From Peronospora farinosa (Eukaryota > Oomycota > Peronosporomycetes > Peronosporales > Peronosporaceae): a stretch of 64,000 nt of DNA. The stretch is from NCBI GenBank assembly GCA_947646735.1, contig CANTFK010000765.1:62001-126000 (forward strand), given 5' to 3'. The notes beneath the pieces are model-generated. The model was not told where the DNA came from. It did no database searches and worked only from the letters and a program-made list of their open reading frames with translations. Made by a program: the position numbers and the translations under genes. Shown in pieces: positions 33,691 to 44,937 of the stretch (positions within the stretch are counted from its first letter, which is position 1; each line of letters starts with the position of its first letter).

Positions 33691-34189
33691 TGGCACGCTC
33701 ATGCAATTACCGGACTCGAACGAGGAACCGGCGTTGCTAACCAGGTTCAGAATCTACCAGACAAAAGGTTAAATAGACCTGTCTTCTTCTCTCTCTTTCT
33801 CAGAAGGTGAGTGAGGTGTGAAGAAGGTGAGTGCAGGAGGCGGTGAATTTAGGTATGAGCAGAATACAAAGAATACAGGTTGTTTGTTGTAGCAATCCTC
33901 CTTCTGTAACCTTAGCGGTTCCGTGTACCGTCTTCGCATCTTCGGGCATTGGGCCCTTGTACCGTGGGGCCCTGGTACTCTGGGCCCTTGGACTTTGGGG
34001 CCTTGGGGCCTGTACTGGCTCTGTACTGCTGAATCCTTATGTTCTTAAAGTGTCTGGGGCCTGGTGTGAGGTTGTGGATCAACGAGGCCGTGTTGTTGTC
34101 ACTCCCTCGGGGTAGTTACCGGGAATCTTATTGCCCCCTGTTTATATATCCTTTTGTCCTGATTTCCTTGGCACTTCTCCACATAGCAG

Positions 34190-34315
34190 ATCGCGCCGGA
34201 GTAGCGTATCGCGCTATGTATCGGGTCGCGCTGGAGTTGCGAATCGCGATGGAGTATCGAATCGCGCCAGAATGGAGGATCGCGCCGGAGTATTAGACCG
34301 CGCCGATGCGGCAGA
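34190..34315 (-). repeat. 18-bp tandem repeat, seven units
   Basis: Imperfect units of the form ATCGCGCCGGAGTATCGA follow one another. On the minus strand they give a six-residue repeat (…TPAR/…TPSR) in the frame 34214-34441, downstream of the coiled-coil frame of the right arm. Confidence 0.7.
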
Positions 34316-34549
34316 TGCGCTGCTGGGACGTTTTCGCGGAGAGTCCGAAGCCGGAAAAGTCAAGGCGCATTTGTGACCTTGAAAAATGAGATTGGAGGCG
34401 TGGGATGGAGATGGAAGCGATTCAGTAGCCAGCTTAGCCAAATGCGATTGAAGAAAATCTCGATCACGAATGGCTAGATCGCGCTCCGCCTCTCGATCCG
34501 CAATGTATATATGAAACTAACTCAAGGGTGCATCAGTATGGATTCTCGT

Positions 34550-35360
34550 GCTTACAAGGCGATCATGATTAACTTCGAGTGCGTTCATTATGTGTTGAAG
34601 ATGCTCAACCGTTTCATGACCCGGTTTCGTGTACTTAAAAGTCTTGCTCTTCGCGTACTAGAAGTCGGCGGCCGAGGCACCACCTGTAGCGTTTCGTTGT
34701 AAGAGTGTCTAATCCAATAGTTGCTGAAGGGAGGGCAACTGATGCTGGAATTTTTCCACTAAAGTCTGCTGAAGGCGGCCATCTCCCGTTGATGTTTATC
34801 TCACACGTGGTGCTCTCCACATTGGCTTGGAGCAAAGCTGTCTCCAAGGCAGCAATTTTTCGAGACTGATTCGCTCGCCCACCCAATTCTTCCTCGAAGG
34901 CTTCGGCTTTCTGGATCGCTTCTTCACGTTGCTGGTGCAACTGTTCGTACCGACTCAAGACGAATGTACTTAAGGGAGACGACAGCTCGTGATAGAAGTG
35001 TAGCTCCTGTTCCAACTGATTGCAACGAATAGCTTGCTCCTGAAAAGTTTCTTCCATTCATCGATAGCTTTCTACGATGTGCTTCCAAGCAATCGTATAG
35101 AGAGACAATCCACGAGACCATGGTTTGACGATCCATTACAGGAAGAAGAATCACCCTGGTAAACGGGAGCAAGAAACGCGATCCGCCAGTTATATCCGCT
35201 GGCGGATCGCGGGTGATAGAAACATCGCCTTGATTGATATGATCGTGTTCGGGTACAGAGCCAGCCATGAAAGATAATTATGAAAGAGGGATACGTGACA
35301 AGACGGTGCACAGCCAGACCAATACTGTATGTCGCTAATGGTGCAGGGACGATTGTGGTA
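34550..35360 (-). repeat. Right outer arm of large inverted repeat
   Basis: 811 bp; reverse complement of 29838-30640. The right edge (35360) is sharp: similarity stops at TACCACAATCG on the opposite strand. Confidence 0.85.
34635..35057 (-). CDS. 140-aa coiled-coil protein, gag-like, right copy
   Basis: The predicted translation is identical to that of 30139-30561. In this arm it is followed, after a stop, by the 'LAKLATESLPSPSHAS' block and the 18-bp repeat region, which probably reflects the original order of the element. Function unknown. Confidence 0.45.
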   Translation of the reverse strand: MEETFQEQAIRCNQLEQELHFYHELSSPLSTFVLSRYEQLHQQREEAIQKAEAFEEELGGRANQSRKIAALETALLQANVESTTCEININGRWPPSADFSGKIPASVALPSATIGLDTLTTKRYRWCLGRRLLVREEQDF

Positions 35361-35663
35361 AAGTGACCGTTCTAAATCTTACTAATGCCGCTTCTACCTG
35401 TGTCAATCGACCGTCATTATGAAGGCTGCCCGTCGAACAGAGATAAGAGCAAATGATGTATCTTGAACGTTTACAGCATAAATGATACTTGCCATTTATC
35501 AACTTAGCCAAAAAGAGGAGCGCCTGTGACGCTCGCCCCTTGCCAACCAGTGGCAGCCACTGCGACTGTTTCTTTAGAGATTTTAAAGACTTTAGAGACT
35601 TTAGAGATTTTTCTTCACAAAAGTTCGGATATAAAGTTTAAGAGGTCTACTTACAATTTTGCA

Positions 35664-37184
35664 ATGGCTTCCGAAGAGAATGTCCTGGCGACGCTTCCTC
35701 TCCCTCCATCTGCTTTTCCTGACTATCCATTAGTATCTGGAACAACACCGACCAGTGACAAAGAAACTACAATTGAACGTCGTCCAAGTCGTTCGAAACT
35801 ACCGGCATCTGCTGTTAAAGCTTCGTCCGCAGCTCGTTCACTCGCCGCCGCTGCTCGTTCCAAATTGTCAATAAAAAACGGGCGTAATACTCTGTCGCCT
35901 GGCGACAAAAGTGATAGCTCTACGTTGTCTGATACGGAAGAAGAGTCAAGAAGATCAAGTGATTCTTTAACGTTAATGGCTTCAGCTGCAGGTTCGTTAA
36001 CTTCCGGCTTTACGTCCTCATTAGCCAATGCATCATCTTCATTTGGTTCAATGCTGTATTCATCTCGACGGTCCAGTGTCAATAATATTGACGACGTGGA
36101 CGAATCCCGGACGAGCACTATCGAAGAAGCTGCAGCTGTTGCCGCTCAAGTACTTCAACAGGTGAACACACAGCAGAGAATGACCATTTTGGAACATCTT
36201 GTACAGGATCGACGCTCGGACTGGTATTATCTCAAGATTATGCATGAAGGTTCTAATTACTGGCTTAATGTCGCATTGCTACGAGAGCAAGAAGTGATGA
36301 AATATCTGGGCGATAAACAAAGTATCCGTCGGGGTACACAGTTTTTCTATCTCGGACTTGGACTTGGGAAATTAGTTGGTGATTCAATGCACGGGAAGCA
36401 ACTAGCAATTGAGTGTTGTCAATTATTAGAAGAACTTGAGTTTCATTTCTCGTCTTCAACGGTGCAGGGCATGGTAAGGATGGACTATCTTGTGTGGGCA
36501 GAGATGGAAAAAAGGTACTTAGAATTTTGGCTAAACTGTATTGGCTTGTGAATGCAATGGTAGAAAATGATGGTTGCAACGTCGAGTACGCTTCATGAAC
36601 CTCTTGATAAGAAAAATAGTCTCGAGTTCTCAAGTGATGAGCCTTTCCGACCAATCATGCACAAGTGGAATCAACGTCCAGTATACCGCCGCCTCATGAC
36701 GCCTCCTATCGTACATTTACCTACGTTTTCGGCTTTGCTATTACTATAACAAACAGACTGATGCGTCATTGTGTTCTGTCTTGCAGCCCTTTCCACTCGA
36801 TTACCGAGAAGTGCTGCTTTCCTTGTGCGATATCCTGGCACTCGTTTACAGCAAACTGATTGGGGACAGTAGTGCCTCGGAGAACGTGAATGTGTTTCAG
36901 GCTATAATTCGATTCGATGATCGCATAAAGGTTTGCTAAAGACACTATGATTGACTATCTTCGGTGAGTAACAATTCATTCCACTTGTGCTGCAACAGAA
37001 ACTAGTTATCGATCCTGTCAAGAAGGAGTTTTCAGCTGTTGCATCGCAAGTCATGGCGGAAGAGATGAGACTTGTTCGAAAGTCGTACGCATCCGGCGCT
37101 CGGGATAGCGAAGGCAGCTCGTGTACCACCTCAGTCTCGGTAACAGCCTCAGATCCAGATAACGCGTCTTCGTTCAGTCAATAG
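35664..37184 (+). CDS. Four-exon protein, conserved-looking, function not recognised
   Basis: The ATG at 35664 (MASEENVLATLP) is preferred over upstream in-frame codons. Exons fit as 35664-36514, 36587-36710, 36787-36930 and 36999-37184; introns of 72, 76 and 68 nt have GT-AG ends (donors GTACTT, GTACAT, GTTTGC), giving 434 aa. The first 150 residues are Ser/Ala-rich and probably disordered. The rest is helical: 'SDWYYLKIMHEGSNYW', a Gly/Leu stretch 'QFFYLGLGLGKLVGDSM', 'HKWNQRPVYRRLMTPP', 'LDYREVLLSLCDILALVYSK' and 'KKLVIDPVKKEFSAVA'. This looks like a genuine conserved eukaryotic protein, but I cannot name the family. The first acceptor (CGTCGAG) is weak and is chosen because it keeps the frame. 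Its left neighbour is the transposon cluster. Confidence 0.7.
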
Positions 37185-37189
37185 TCAGA

Positions 37190-38370
37190 CTACCGTGTCA
37201 CTTTTGTAATGGGTGAAGGAAGGCCTGGGATGGAGTGACGTTGATATTTGCCAAAGTAATCACGTTGGAAGTGTCAGAGTAAAGTTGGTTTCTCATTAAA
37301 CGATCTCCGGTTGTGTGACTGCCGCCTACTGGCATCTTGCAGGTCCCATAGAACGGTAATGTGCGACCGACGTTGCAGAACGATAAGAGCAGGTTCAGCA
37401 CGTTTTTGGGTTGCGCGCCACGGATCGCGTATGCGTTGGAAGGCTGCGTGCATGCGTAGCTTATGGATGACATGTGATGATATGTGTTGCCCATCGTCGT
37501 GAATAAGTGTAGACATCTTGCTCGCTTGCGATTTCATTGAAAATTTAGTTTACCGAGGAACAACATGGACATCATCAGCACCTAGTAACAGTGGTCTTCC
37601 GTGTATTTACAACGGCGCGCCGATGCCAAAACACAACGATGCCTTATGCAGCCGAACATCAGAAGGACGAAGAAACTATCTACTATTGTGAAGCCTGCTA
37701 CAAGAATCAAAATATTGGCGAGCGATGCCTCGTACGAGGACTTTGTGCACGCGTGGAAACGAATCAGCTATGACACGGACGACAGCTTAAGCGACTCGTC
37801 ATTCTCTTCGGAGGATGAGTTCAAGCAACTTGTCTCTTTGGAATGTAGCAAGGGTGCGTGCTTAATGAACGAAAACGGTCGGTGGGTTTGGACACTGCAT
37901 GATGGTTGGCGAAGGCGTAATCTAGCGCGATGACAGCATTCGCTCGCAAGCTATCCGCTTTTGCGAGATGTGGTGGTAATCGAGCTCCTAGACAAGCAAA
38001 AAAACACTTCGACAGTCACCAAGTACAGCATGCTTTAGGCTTCCATCGACAAAAAAAGTGGAGCTTATACAAGGCTCCATTGTCGTCAACCTCTTTGAAG
38101 TCGACTTTCTAGAGTATGGAATGTCGATGGTGGCCTTCACAGTGTACAGCGTAAAGATCACAACTGCCTTTACCAGTTCGCCGATAGAACGGACGTTGTT
38201 GTCGAGTAGTGCCGGTAAGATTGAGCTTGAACTGATGATACATATAGCGCACGATACTGATACATGACACGATCGCTACAACTTGCAATCATCTTTCACC
38301 GTCGACATTCAAAGACATTGATGTGCCACCTCAATTGATTGCATCAGTCGTTAACAAACGCCTCCAACTC
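37190..38370. other. Intergenic region with possible coding relic
   Basis: 37601-37933 (plus) reads 'ASYEDFVHAWKRISYDTDDS' and 'ENGRWVWTLHDGWRRRN', which looks protein-like, as does 'IQGSIVVNLFEVDFLEYGMS' near 38065-38130 in another frame. They may be pieces of one decayed gene. No family recognised. Confidence 0.3.
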
Positions 38371-38374
38371 CTAC

Positions 38375-38857
38375 TCAAGTGTTTCTGCTTGTTTCGGTCT
38401 TCTCCACTGCCTCAGTCTCGGAGACTTTCGACAGCATCACACCCGTTACGATATTCAAGTTGTTGTGCTTCTTGATGACTGCGTCTACTCTGCTCTTGGT
38501 TATCTTGATGCTCGGCGTGACCCAAGTGCCGCATGAGCACTGGGAACCGGACCACTGCAACCCACCGAGACGTGACTGGCACTTGGTTGTAGGACAATGA
38601 ATCTTACCCTCGGCCAAAAGAGTCTCATCCATCCAGGGCAGTATCTGTTCCAGGAAATACGAGGAACAGTCGACGTGACCGCCGATGTGGTGCTTAAAGT
38701 CCTTGAGTTTCTTACGCGTAGAGATCTCGTGCTGCTCTGGCGTGTGCAGCATGAGCGCATCACTCGTGAACAAGATGCAGCGACATTTCTTGCACGCAAA
38801 TTTCGTGACGGTTGGCTCGAAGTCCTCGTGGAATTCTACTGGTAGTGCTGCCTCCAT
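38375..38857 (-). CDS. YVH1/DUSP12-type zinc-binding domain protein without phosphatase domain
   Basis: The 160-aa product from the ATG at 38857 is essentially the zinc-binding C-terminal half of YVH1 (DUSP12): 'FACKKCRCILFTSDALMLH', 'CSSYFLEQILPWMDE', 'HCPTTKCQSRLGGLQWSG', 'QCSCGTWVTPSIKITKSRVD'. In YVH1 this part binds zinc and acts in late 60S ribosome maturation, releasing Mrt4. All expected Cys pairs are present. The dual-specificity phosphatase half (HCX5R motif) is not found upstream: the open frame reaches only 39052 and then meets AIP1, 151 bp away on the same strand. It is either a stand-alone zinc-domain protein or a 5'-truncated copy. Confidence 0.8.
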   Translation of the reverse strand: MEAALPVEFHEDFEPTVTKFACKKCRCILFTSDALMLHTPEQHEISTRKKLKDFKHHIGGHVDCSSYFLEQILPWMDETLLAEGKIHCPTTKCQSRLGGLQWSGSQCSCGTWVTPSIKITKSRVDAVIKKHNNLNIVTGVMLSKVSETEAVEKTETSRNT

Positions 38858-39008
38858 TGGTGTCGCTGCCTTACAAATTTCAAGTGTAAAGTAAAGTCGA
38901 CGAGTCGAGATGCTAGGTATTTTTTTGTTATGGCAAGTCATACTTGGTATTGACGCTACCGATGTTCCTAGCGCAAAAGGATTGCAATGACACTTGACAT
39001 GACTCGAT

Positions 39009-40932
39009 TTAGGCGGACAGGTCCCAGTAATTGATACAAGCGTCGTTGCCAACCGACACGAGCTCTGTCTCCGACACGAAACTCACACCCGTGACGCCGT
39101 CCTTGTGTGAAAAGTCGAATACGCGCTTCTTCATGGGGTTGTTCACGTCCCAAATGTAGATGCGCTCATCCAGCGAGCCACTGGCCACGAAGTTGCCGCT
39201 CGGAGACCACGCCACACTTGTCACACGCGTCGAGTGGAAGACCCACATTCCCTGCACCTTGGCCGAGCGAGACGCTACATCCCACACGCGCACCTCACGG
39301 TACGTGTCACCCGCAGCCAGCAAGGACCCATCCGGTGAGAACGACACGGACGTTAGCGCGCCAAGGTGTCCCACAATCTCGCCACTTTCCACCAGAGAAG
39401 ATCCGTCCACGACGTCAAAAAGGTGAATCTTCATATCCTCCTGTGAACCGATCGCCACTAGGTCTTCTGACGGCGAGATGGCCACACACGTGGGCGTCCA
39501 CGACAGCTCGGCCGTCTCAAAGACTAGCTCCTGGTCACGCAGGAGCTTCACACCCTTGTTTGTACTGGCCACCGCGAGGCCAGACTCCGTAAGCGCTACT
39601 CCGTTCGGCTGTGCGTTCAGTGGCGTAGCGGCGATGTACTCGTTTTCATTGGCAAAACGCAGCTGGTCATCCCACCCGGAGCTTGCAATCTGGTTTGATG
39701 TGGCAGAAATGCCCGTGATCTTTGCAGTATGGTGGGCACCCGGCAGCGTCTTGGCCAGCTTTGATATCCACGAGCATACAACACCGTCATAGCTGCCCGT
39801 GAGGATGCGGCTCTGCGTCGGTTCGGTGGCGAGCGACAGGATACTCACCTGGTGGCCTTGCACAATCTGCTTTGGCTGCGAGGGGTTATCCAGGTCTAGA
39901 AAGTTCAGGTCACCCGAAAGACTGAGCGAAATGAGGTAGTTCTGGCACCAGGCCACCGCCACCTGCATGTCCTTGACCTGTGGCTTCGAGCCTCCGAAGG
40001 TGAATGTAGTCACTACGCCGCGAGACGCTACGTCCCAAAGCACCACCGTCTTGTCGGCCGACGAGGTCAGCAACTGCGTGCCATCCGGGCTCCAGCACAC
40101 TGAATAGATGGAGGCCTGATGCACGGCCGGAAACTTGTCAACCAATTCCCCGCTTTGCCCATCAAGCAAGCACATTAACTTGTCCGACCCCACACTGACG
40201 GCAAATTCGCCATTCGGCGAAAAGCGCACACAGTTGACAAAGTTTGAGTGGAGATTATGGTTGTTGTGTTTAAACTTGAAAGGAGGGCCTTCATACACAC
40301 ACACGTTAAAGTCTTCACTAGCTGTCATGATACGAAATGGACGTGTCTGACGGTAGTCGACACTTAAAATCCGTTTTTGATGGCCGACAATCTCGCCAAC
40401 ATTGTTGCCAGTATCCCACATGACGACACGCGCCATGACGCCACGACCGTCACCCACAGCCACGATCTTTTTACTGTCCGGATCCCATGACAGATCCTTG
40501 ATTTCTCCCGCAAAGACCGGGATCTCTAGCTTGAGCGTATGCTCTGGATTGTCGTACGACCACACACGTACTTTACCCGACACGTCACCCGATGCCACCC
40601 AATAGCCATTGGGGGAGAATTTTGCAACGGTTGTAGGTTCATTATGGCCCTTGTACACAAAAGTGTCGGCTAAATTATCCAAGTTACGAATAACAACGAG
40701 TTTTCCACTGCAGTAAATGAGTTTTGGCTCGGTTGGATGCATTCCAAGGACACTGGGGGCACCTCGGTTTGTTGTTGGGTTTGGGCCGATTGTCGCCTAA
40801 TTGTAAATGAAAAAGAATGATGGTCAACTTCAACTACTTCAAGAGTTACTTTAATAATAAAAAACACAATTATTTCTTTACCTCCAGGGCCGGGGGAGGG
40901 ACTTTTTCCGTCGGGTTTGAAGGTGTGCTCAT
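39009..40932 (-). CDS. AIP1: Actin-interacting protein 1 (WDR1), WD40 protein
   Basis: AIP1 binds cofilin-decorated actin and promotes filament disassembly in the cytoplasm. Two exons: 40932-40882 (17 codons, MSTPSNPTEKVPP) and 40796-39009, with an 85-nt intron (GTAAAG...CAATTAG) in phase 0. The product is 612 aa, the normal family length. About fourteen WD repeats are visible (for example 'GHNEPTTVAKFSPNGYWVAS', 'VFHSTRVTSVAWSPSGNFVA', ending 'VGNDACINYWDLSA'), as expected for the double seven-bladed propeller. The N-terminal 'LGMHPTEPKLIYCSG' block is typical of AIP1. The GC-rich codon use differs from AT-richer neighbours. The frame is intact. Confidence 0.94.
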
Positions 40933-42060
40933 GGGTTGAAATTTAATGCGTGTCGATGATACGAAATTTGCAAATGAGCCACGTAAACGTTTTATAATTA
41001 GCGGATACCTTTGTGCACCACACGAAGTAAAAGTAATGAACTTGTTCTACTTGAAGACAGAGTGAACTGATTTTTTTCTAAGGGATTTGAGACCAAAGAC
41101 ACATGAAGTCCACAATGCATACAGTATCAGTATTTTTTTTCAATGCAAAAGCAGATCTTGTCCTTTTACAGCCGGCATACGATATCATCACATAGTTGTA
41201 GTTCCTCATGGTAGTAGTCGATTTCGTTCCCCTTGTGATTCAGCGGCAGAGTTTGTCGTTCGCACGACGTTTTTTCACTCCTTGTCTTCAGCCTCGTCCT
41301 TGGCTTTCTTCTACTTGCAAATTAGTCACCTAAAGCTTGGAAGCAATGACTTGCTAGTGCTTGATAACTGTTTAATATCGTCACGATCTCCTCGTCGACA
41401 CGGGCACTTAAAATTATAAACATCATGCGACCTTTGAGAATAGACAGAATTCTCCGTTGTCGTCGAACTCTGTCTTTTCGATCTTGTTTTGCCCACCTTT
41501 GTCGGGCTTCGATTACGGCCGGATAGCGTCATTATTATCCTCATCGTTGCTCAATGTTTTTGTTATCGACGTAGTTATCGATCAACGTCGCCGTCTTTTG
41601 GCCCTATGTCTTCGCTCTCGTACGTCTTACCCCCCCCCCCCCCCCCCGAGTTTGTTCAATGATTTTGTGCAATGCTGGGAAGCGCGGTCTTGTCCATGTA
41701 GTCTCACGTAGTCGAGCCATTAGTTGTACGCCTCTGTAAAAAGGTACTCAGTCATGAGCATCGACATTTACGGTTCAGCTCAAGAAAATCGTTTCCTTGA
41801 GCTCAATTGCACCCATCGGCAGCAAAGCCGTCTTATCTGCGTCGGCCTCTTGCGCGAGCGTTTACAACTACAGGATGTCGGGTAGTTCCTAAGCCTGGTT
41901 AGTAGCCCCGGTACTTGATGAAGTCCGAAGATTGTACGGGGCTATCCACCTGCAGTGACGCTTGCTGCGCAAGTCTAAGTATATCTCAGGCAATGCAATT
42001 CCTTGCGTACGCTTCCTCAAAAATCTCAACAAGACCTTCTACAATGTTTCTGCTCCGGTC
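40933..42060. other. Intergenic region with poly(C) tract
   Basis: AIP1 upstream sequence, then no gene I can support. A run of 17 C lies at 41631-41647, a likely slippage or assembly-sensitive site. Confidence 0.6.
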
Positions 42061-42075
42061 GATCATATTGAAGAC

Positions 42076-42148
42076 AAGCTTGTGGTCGACCCAGACAGCT
42101 TTAGTTTGTACACGCTAAACTGATGTTGTCTGGGTCGATTACAAGCTT
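42076..42148. repeat. 22-bp inverted repeat
   Basis: 42076-42097 and 42127-42148 are inverted copies (AAGCTTGT, two unpaired bases, then TCGACCCAGACA) with a 29-base loop that itself contains TTTAG/CTAAA. Only the GG/TT pair is mismatched. Confidence 0.85.
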
Positions 42149-42439
42149 GATAAAGCTTCATGAAGTTCTCGTTTGTAAACTCCTTTGTGATGGATATGAC
42201 TACGTTAAGATCAAGAAAGAGCGACCCAAGCGGACTGACGAGATCATTGCAAAAAGCACACAAAGACCCAGATCGAGTGAGGAGAATTATCACGAAGTAC
42301 AGATTACATAGGTTGATCAGATGCAATATCGACGAGATTGCATATGAGGAGAACTCATTACCAGCCTCGAGAATAACACGATCGCCGTTTCAAACGGCTG
42401 CTTCAACAGAAGAAGCTTCGTCGTGAGTTTAAGAATCAC

Positions 42440-43660
42440 GCGACCACCGAATACGAACAGATCGTCATTTACATGGTGCAGGATCTCTAAAAAGTCCTGA
42501 GGCAGAAATGTCAGCGCCGGTGGGCTCGGCGGTATATCGTGGCCGACCACCGTAGAACTCGTTGGCTCTCTAAGGTCGCATTCGAGCAACTCGATGCATG
42601 CATAAAACAAGGCAACATTTGTGGCTAACGCAATCTTTCGATACTTTCTCTTCGCAATTGTTCAGAGCTGACAACGGCACAAAGCAAAAAAACTGGCGAT
42701 GCTTCTGGGAAGGTGGAGTGTGACAATTTGGTAGACGGCTGCTTGTTTAGGGACTATGCTTGCGCCGCAGCGCTCTCGAATAAAGTTATTGGTCACTGGA
42801 CTGTGCACAAAGTCACCCGTTGATTGACCCAAAACTTTTTAGGGGTCTGTGCAAGTCAACGAGTGTCCGGCATACCCGAGTTCCGAGCGAGCATGATGAC
42901 GTGGGTGAAGCCGAACGCGTATGAACGCAAATTTTGGCACGTCTTTGCAACGATATGTCAAACACGAGTTTGGGTAGACAGGAATGCTTAAACAGTTCAT
43001 CCAGATCATTTGAGGACTTTTTGCACGCTTGTGACTTATGCACGGTCGATTCAAAGTGTTGTTTATATTTTGCTTCACGACTTAGTTTTGGGAATAAAGT
43101 GTCAAAACAACGGTATCTTTTATTCGATTATTTTTTTAGCATCAATTGACCGGATTTATTATTTCTTTAAGGCAATGGCTTATCGTAATCACAAAATAAG
43201 CCCTTTCTAAAACTTATAATCAAAATGTCGACTTTAAGGATAGGCCTGGTTGTGCGCAAAGAATAGGTAGGCAGCCAAGTTCAACAGGAGAATTTAGTCT
43301 TGTTAGCTGTTGTGGCTGTAAATCTTAACCGTCCAGCAGATCCGCCAAGTGGTCAATGGTCTCCTCACTGCCGCTGCAGACCGGTGTCTCTTTGCAATTA
43401 TTGTTTCGTTCCTTGCAGCGTGATAAAAATTTGATTGTCTTGTCTTGTCTTGTCACCACCCAGTACCCAGTACTCTGTCCCGACTTGATATGGTATGAGA
43501 CCATTACTATGATCCCTATTTGCCTCAGCGTTTGCTGAAGCGCTGCGCGCTCGTTGTCGATGGGCGCGCAGCAAATCGCTTACGTTTTCACAGCCGTTTA
43601 CCGATCGAGCTAACGTAGGTGCGTACGAGCTGGATGTCGCTGAAACAAAGCGTACAATAG
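42440..43660 (-). pseudogene. LINE (non-LTR retrotransposon) C-terminal relic, copy 1
   Basis: It parallels 48020-49300 along its length: shared blocks include 'LIPYQVGTEYWVLGG' (compare 'LTPYQVWIGYRLATR') near 43480, the Pro/Cys-rich stretch near 42850-43050 and the 3' segment with GCAGGATCTCT near 42480. Frames are broken throughout. Both copies end in similar sequence, as expected for 5'-truncated LINE insertions. Confidence 0.55.
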
Positions 43661-43669
43661 TGGGCAATT

Positions 43670-44930
43670 CTGGTTTGGCTGTGAGAAAAAGTCAGTCCCA
43701 TCGCTTTGGTATTCTTTACAGAGCCATTAGTATGATCTGTCGAAGATATTCCTATCGGATAGGGGAAGTACTTGCGAGGACGTTTTTTTTGGCTGAGACA
43801 ATGCGCTTTTACCGCGTTTTAGGATCTTTTATCAGTCAGTTCGTCATGGAGCCGCTCAGGACGCCGACATATATCTAGCCCACATTGCTGCACCATTATT
43901 GTATGAGAGATGTTCGATATAGTGCAGAATATCGTCCGAAGTAGCATTTCAAAAGAGATTTGACTCTTGGAAAGGTGAAAAATGTTTACAGATAGCAACA
44001 CCTCCACTACATTAAACCAAAACCTATCAAAGAGGTGGTACTTTGATTTTGATGTGTGCTTCTATAGGCTGCCGTCTCGATCGACAGAGCTTTTTTTACT
44101 ATAGTCACCCACCTTATCAGCGTGCAAGGCACCAGACATTTATCCATTTTCCCCAAGATTTTATGTACATCGTCCCTTGCTCAAGCCTTATTAGCTGTAC
44201 CTTTAACACCTTTCGTATAACGACTCTCGCCCCAACTTTGAACATCTGGCCGCCCTGTCTGTAGCAATGAGCTTGTTTGACGATACCTCACTGGTGACAA
44301 CAGGCTCTAAAAGTTGCTTTAGGCGCTACTACCTAGGCCAACCAATCGCCTATCATGCCAGTCTCAGTCGCATACCTTAGGCAGCTAGTTGTCGTCATCA
44401 TTGTTGATGGAAACAACCTCATTATCGAGTGTGTACTGTGATTGAAAGACTTTAAAAGACGCTTCCGACTATTCCAGCAATGTTGTACTCTATCAAATGC
44501 TGGTCTATTAGAATGGCAAACTAAATAATACCTCAATGCACTGGTCCACAAGTCACTTTCTTGCTATTCTGGCTACTCCGCCTCCTCCCCCTCAAAATTA
44601 TCAATCGGATTAGTCAGAATGTATTTTCTGTAAGGTCTCCATTAAAACAAATTCCACTGTTTTCAGCGATTGTTTCAGCGTTTTGCTGCCCCTTTCTATT
44701 ATTTCTATTAAAAAAAAAGAAGTCGCTTACAAATCTCTTCATATCGGTTGTCAATAAAAAAAATCACAGTTGGTCGTAATCTGTCCCACTGTTTGTTCCA
44801 AAGCGCGCATCAACATCAGCCAATTCGGTGGCGCGTGTTGATGCCACCATTCAGTGACAGTGACACGAGGATCTAGTGACACCAGTGGATCAGCTAATTT
44901 CCAGCCATTACTTCAGAATTTGCAGTCTTC
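43670..44930. other. Upstream region of tryptophan synthase
   Basis: No gene recognised. It contains A/T-rich stretches and short frames only. No alpha-subunit coding sequence is seen here. Confidence 0.5.
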
Positions 44931-44937
44931 CGGACCA

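Noticed and set aside
33690..33790. tRNA-like sequence on the minus strand (GTTCGAGTCC, TGGTTAGCA)
   Set aside because: A B-box-like motif is present but I could not fold an acceptor stem or a proper anticodon arm around it; it lies in an LTR-like repeat.
36515..36590. Stop codons as proof that the 35664 gene is dead
   Set aside because: A 72-nt GT-AG intron (36515-36586) removes them and keeps the frame.
44854..44937. Upstream start for tryptophan synthase
   Set aside because: The codon at 44854 is GTG; the first ATG in frame is 44938.
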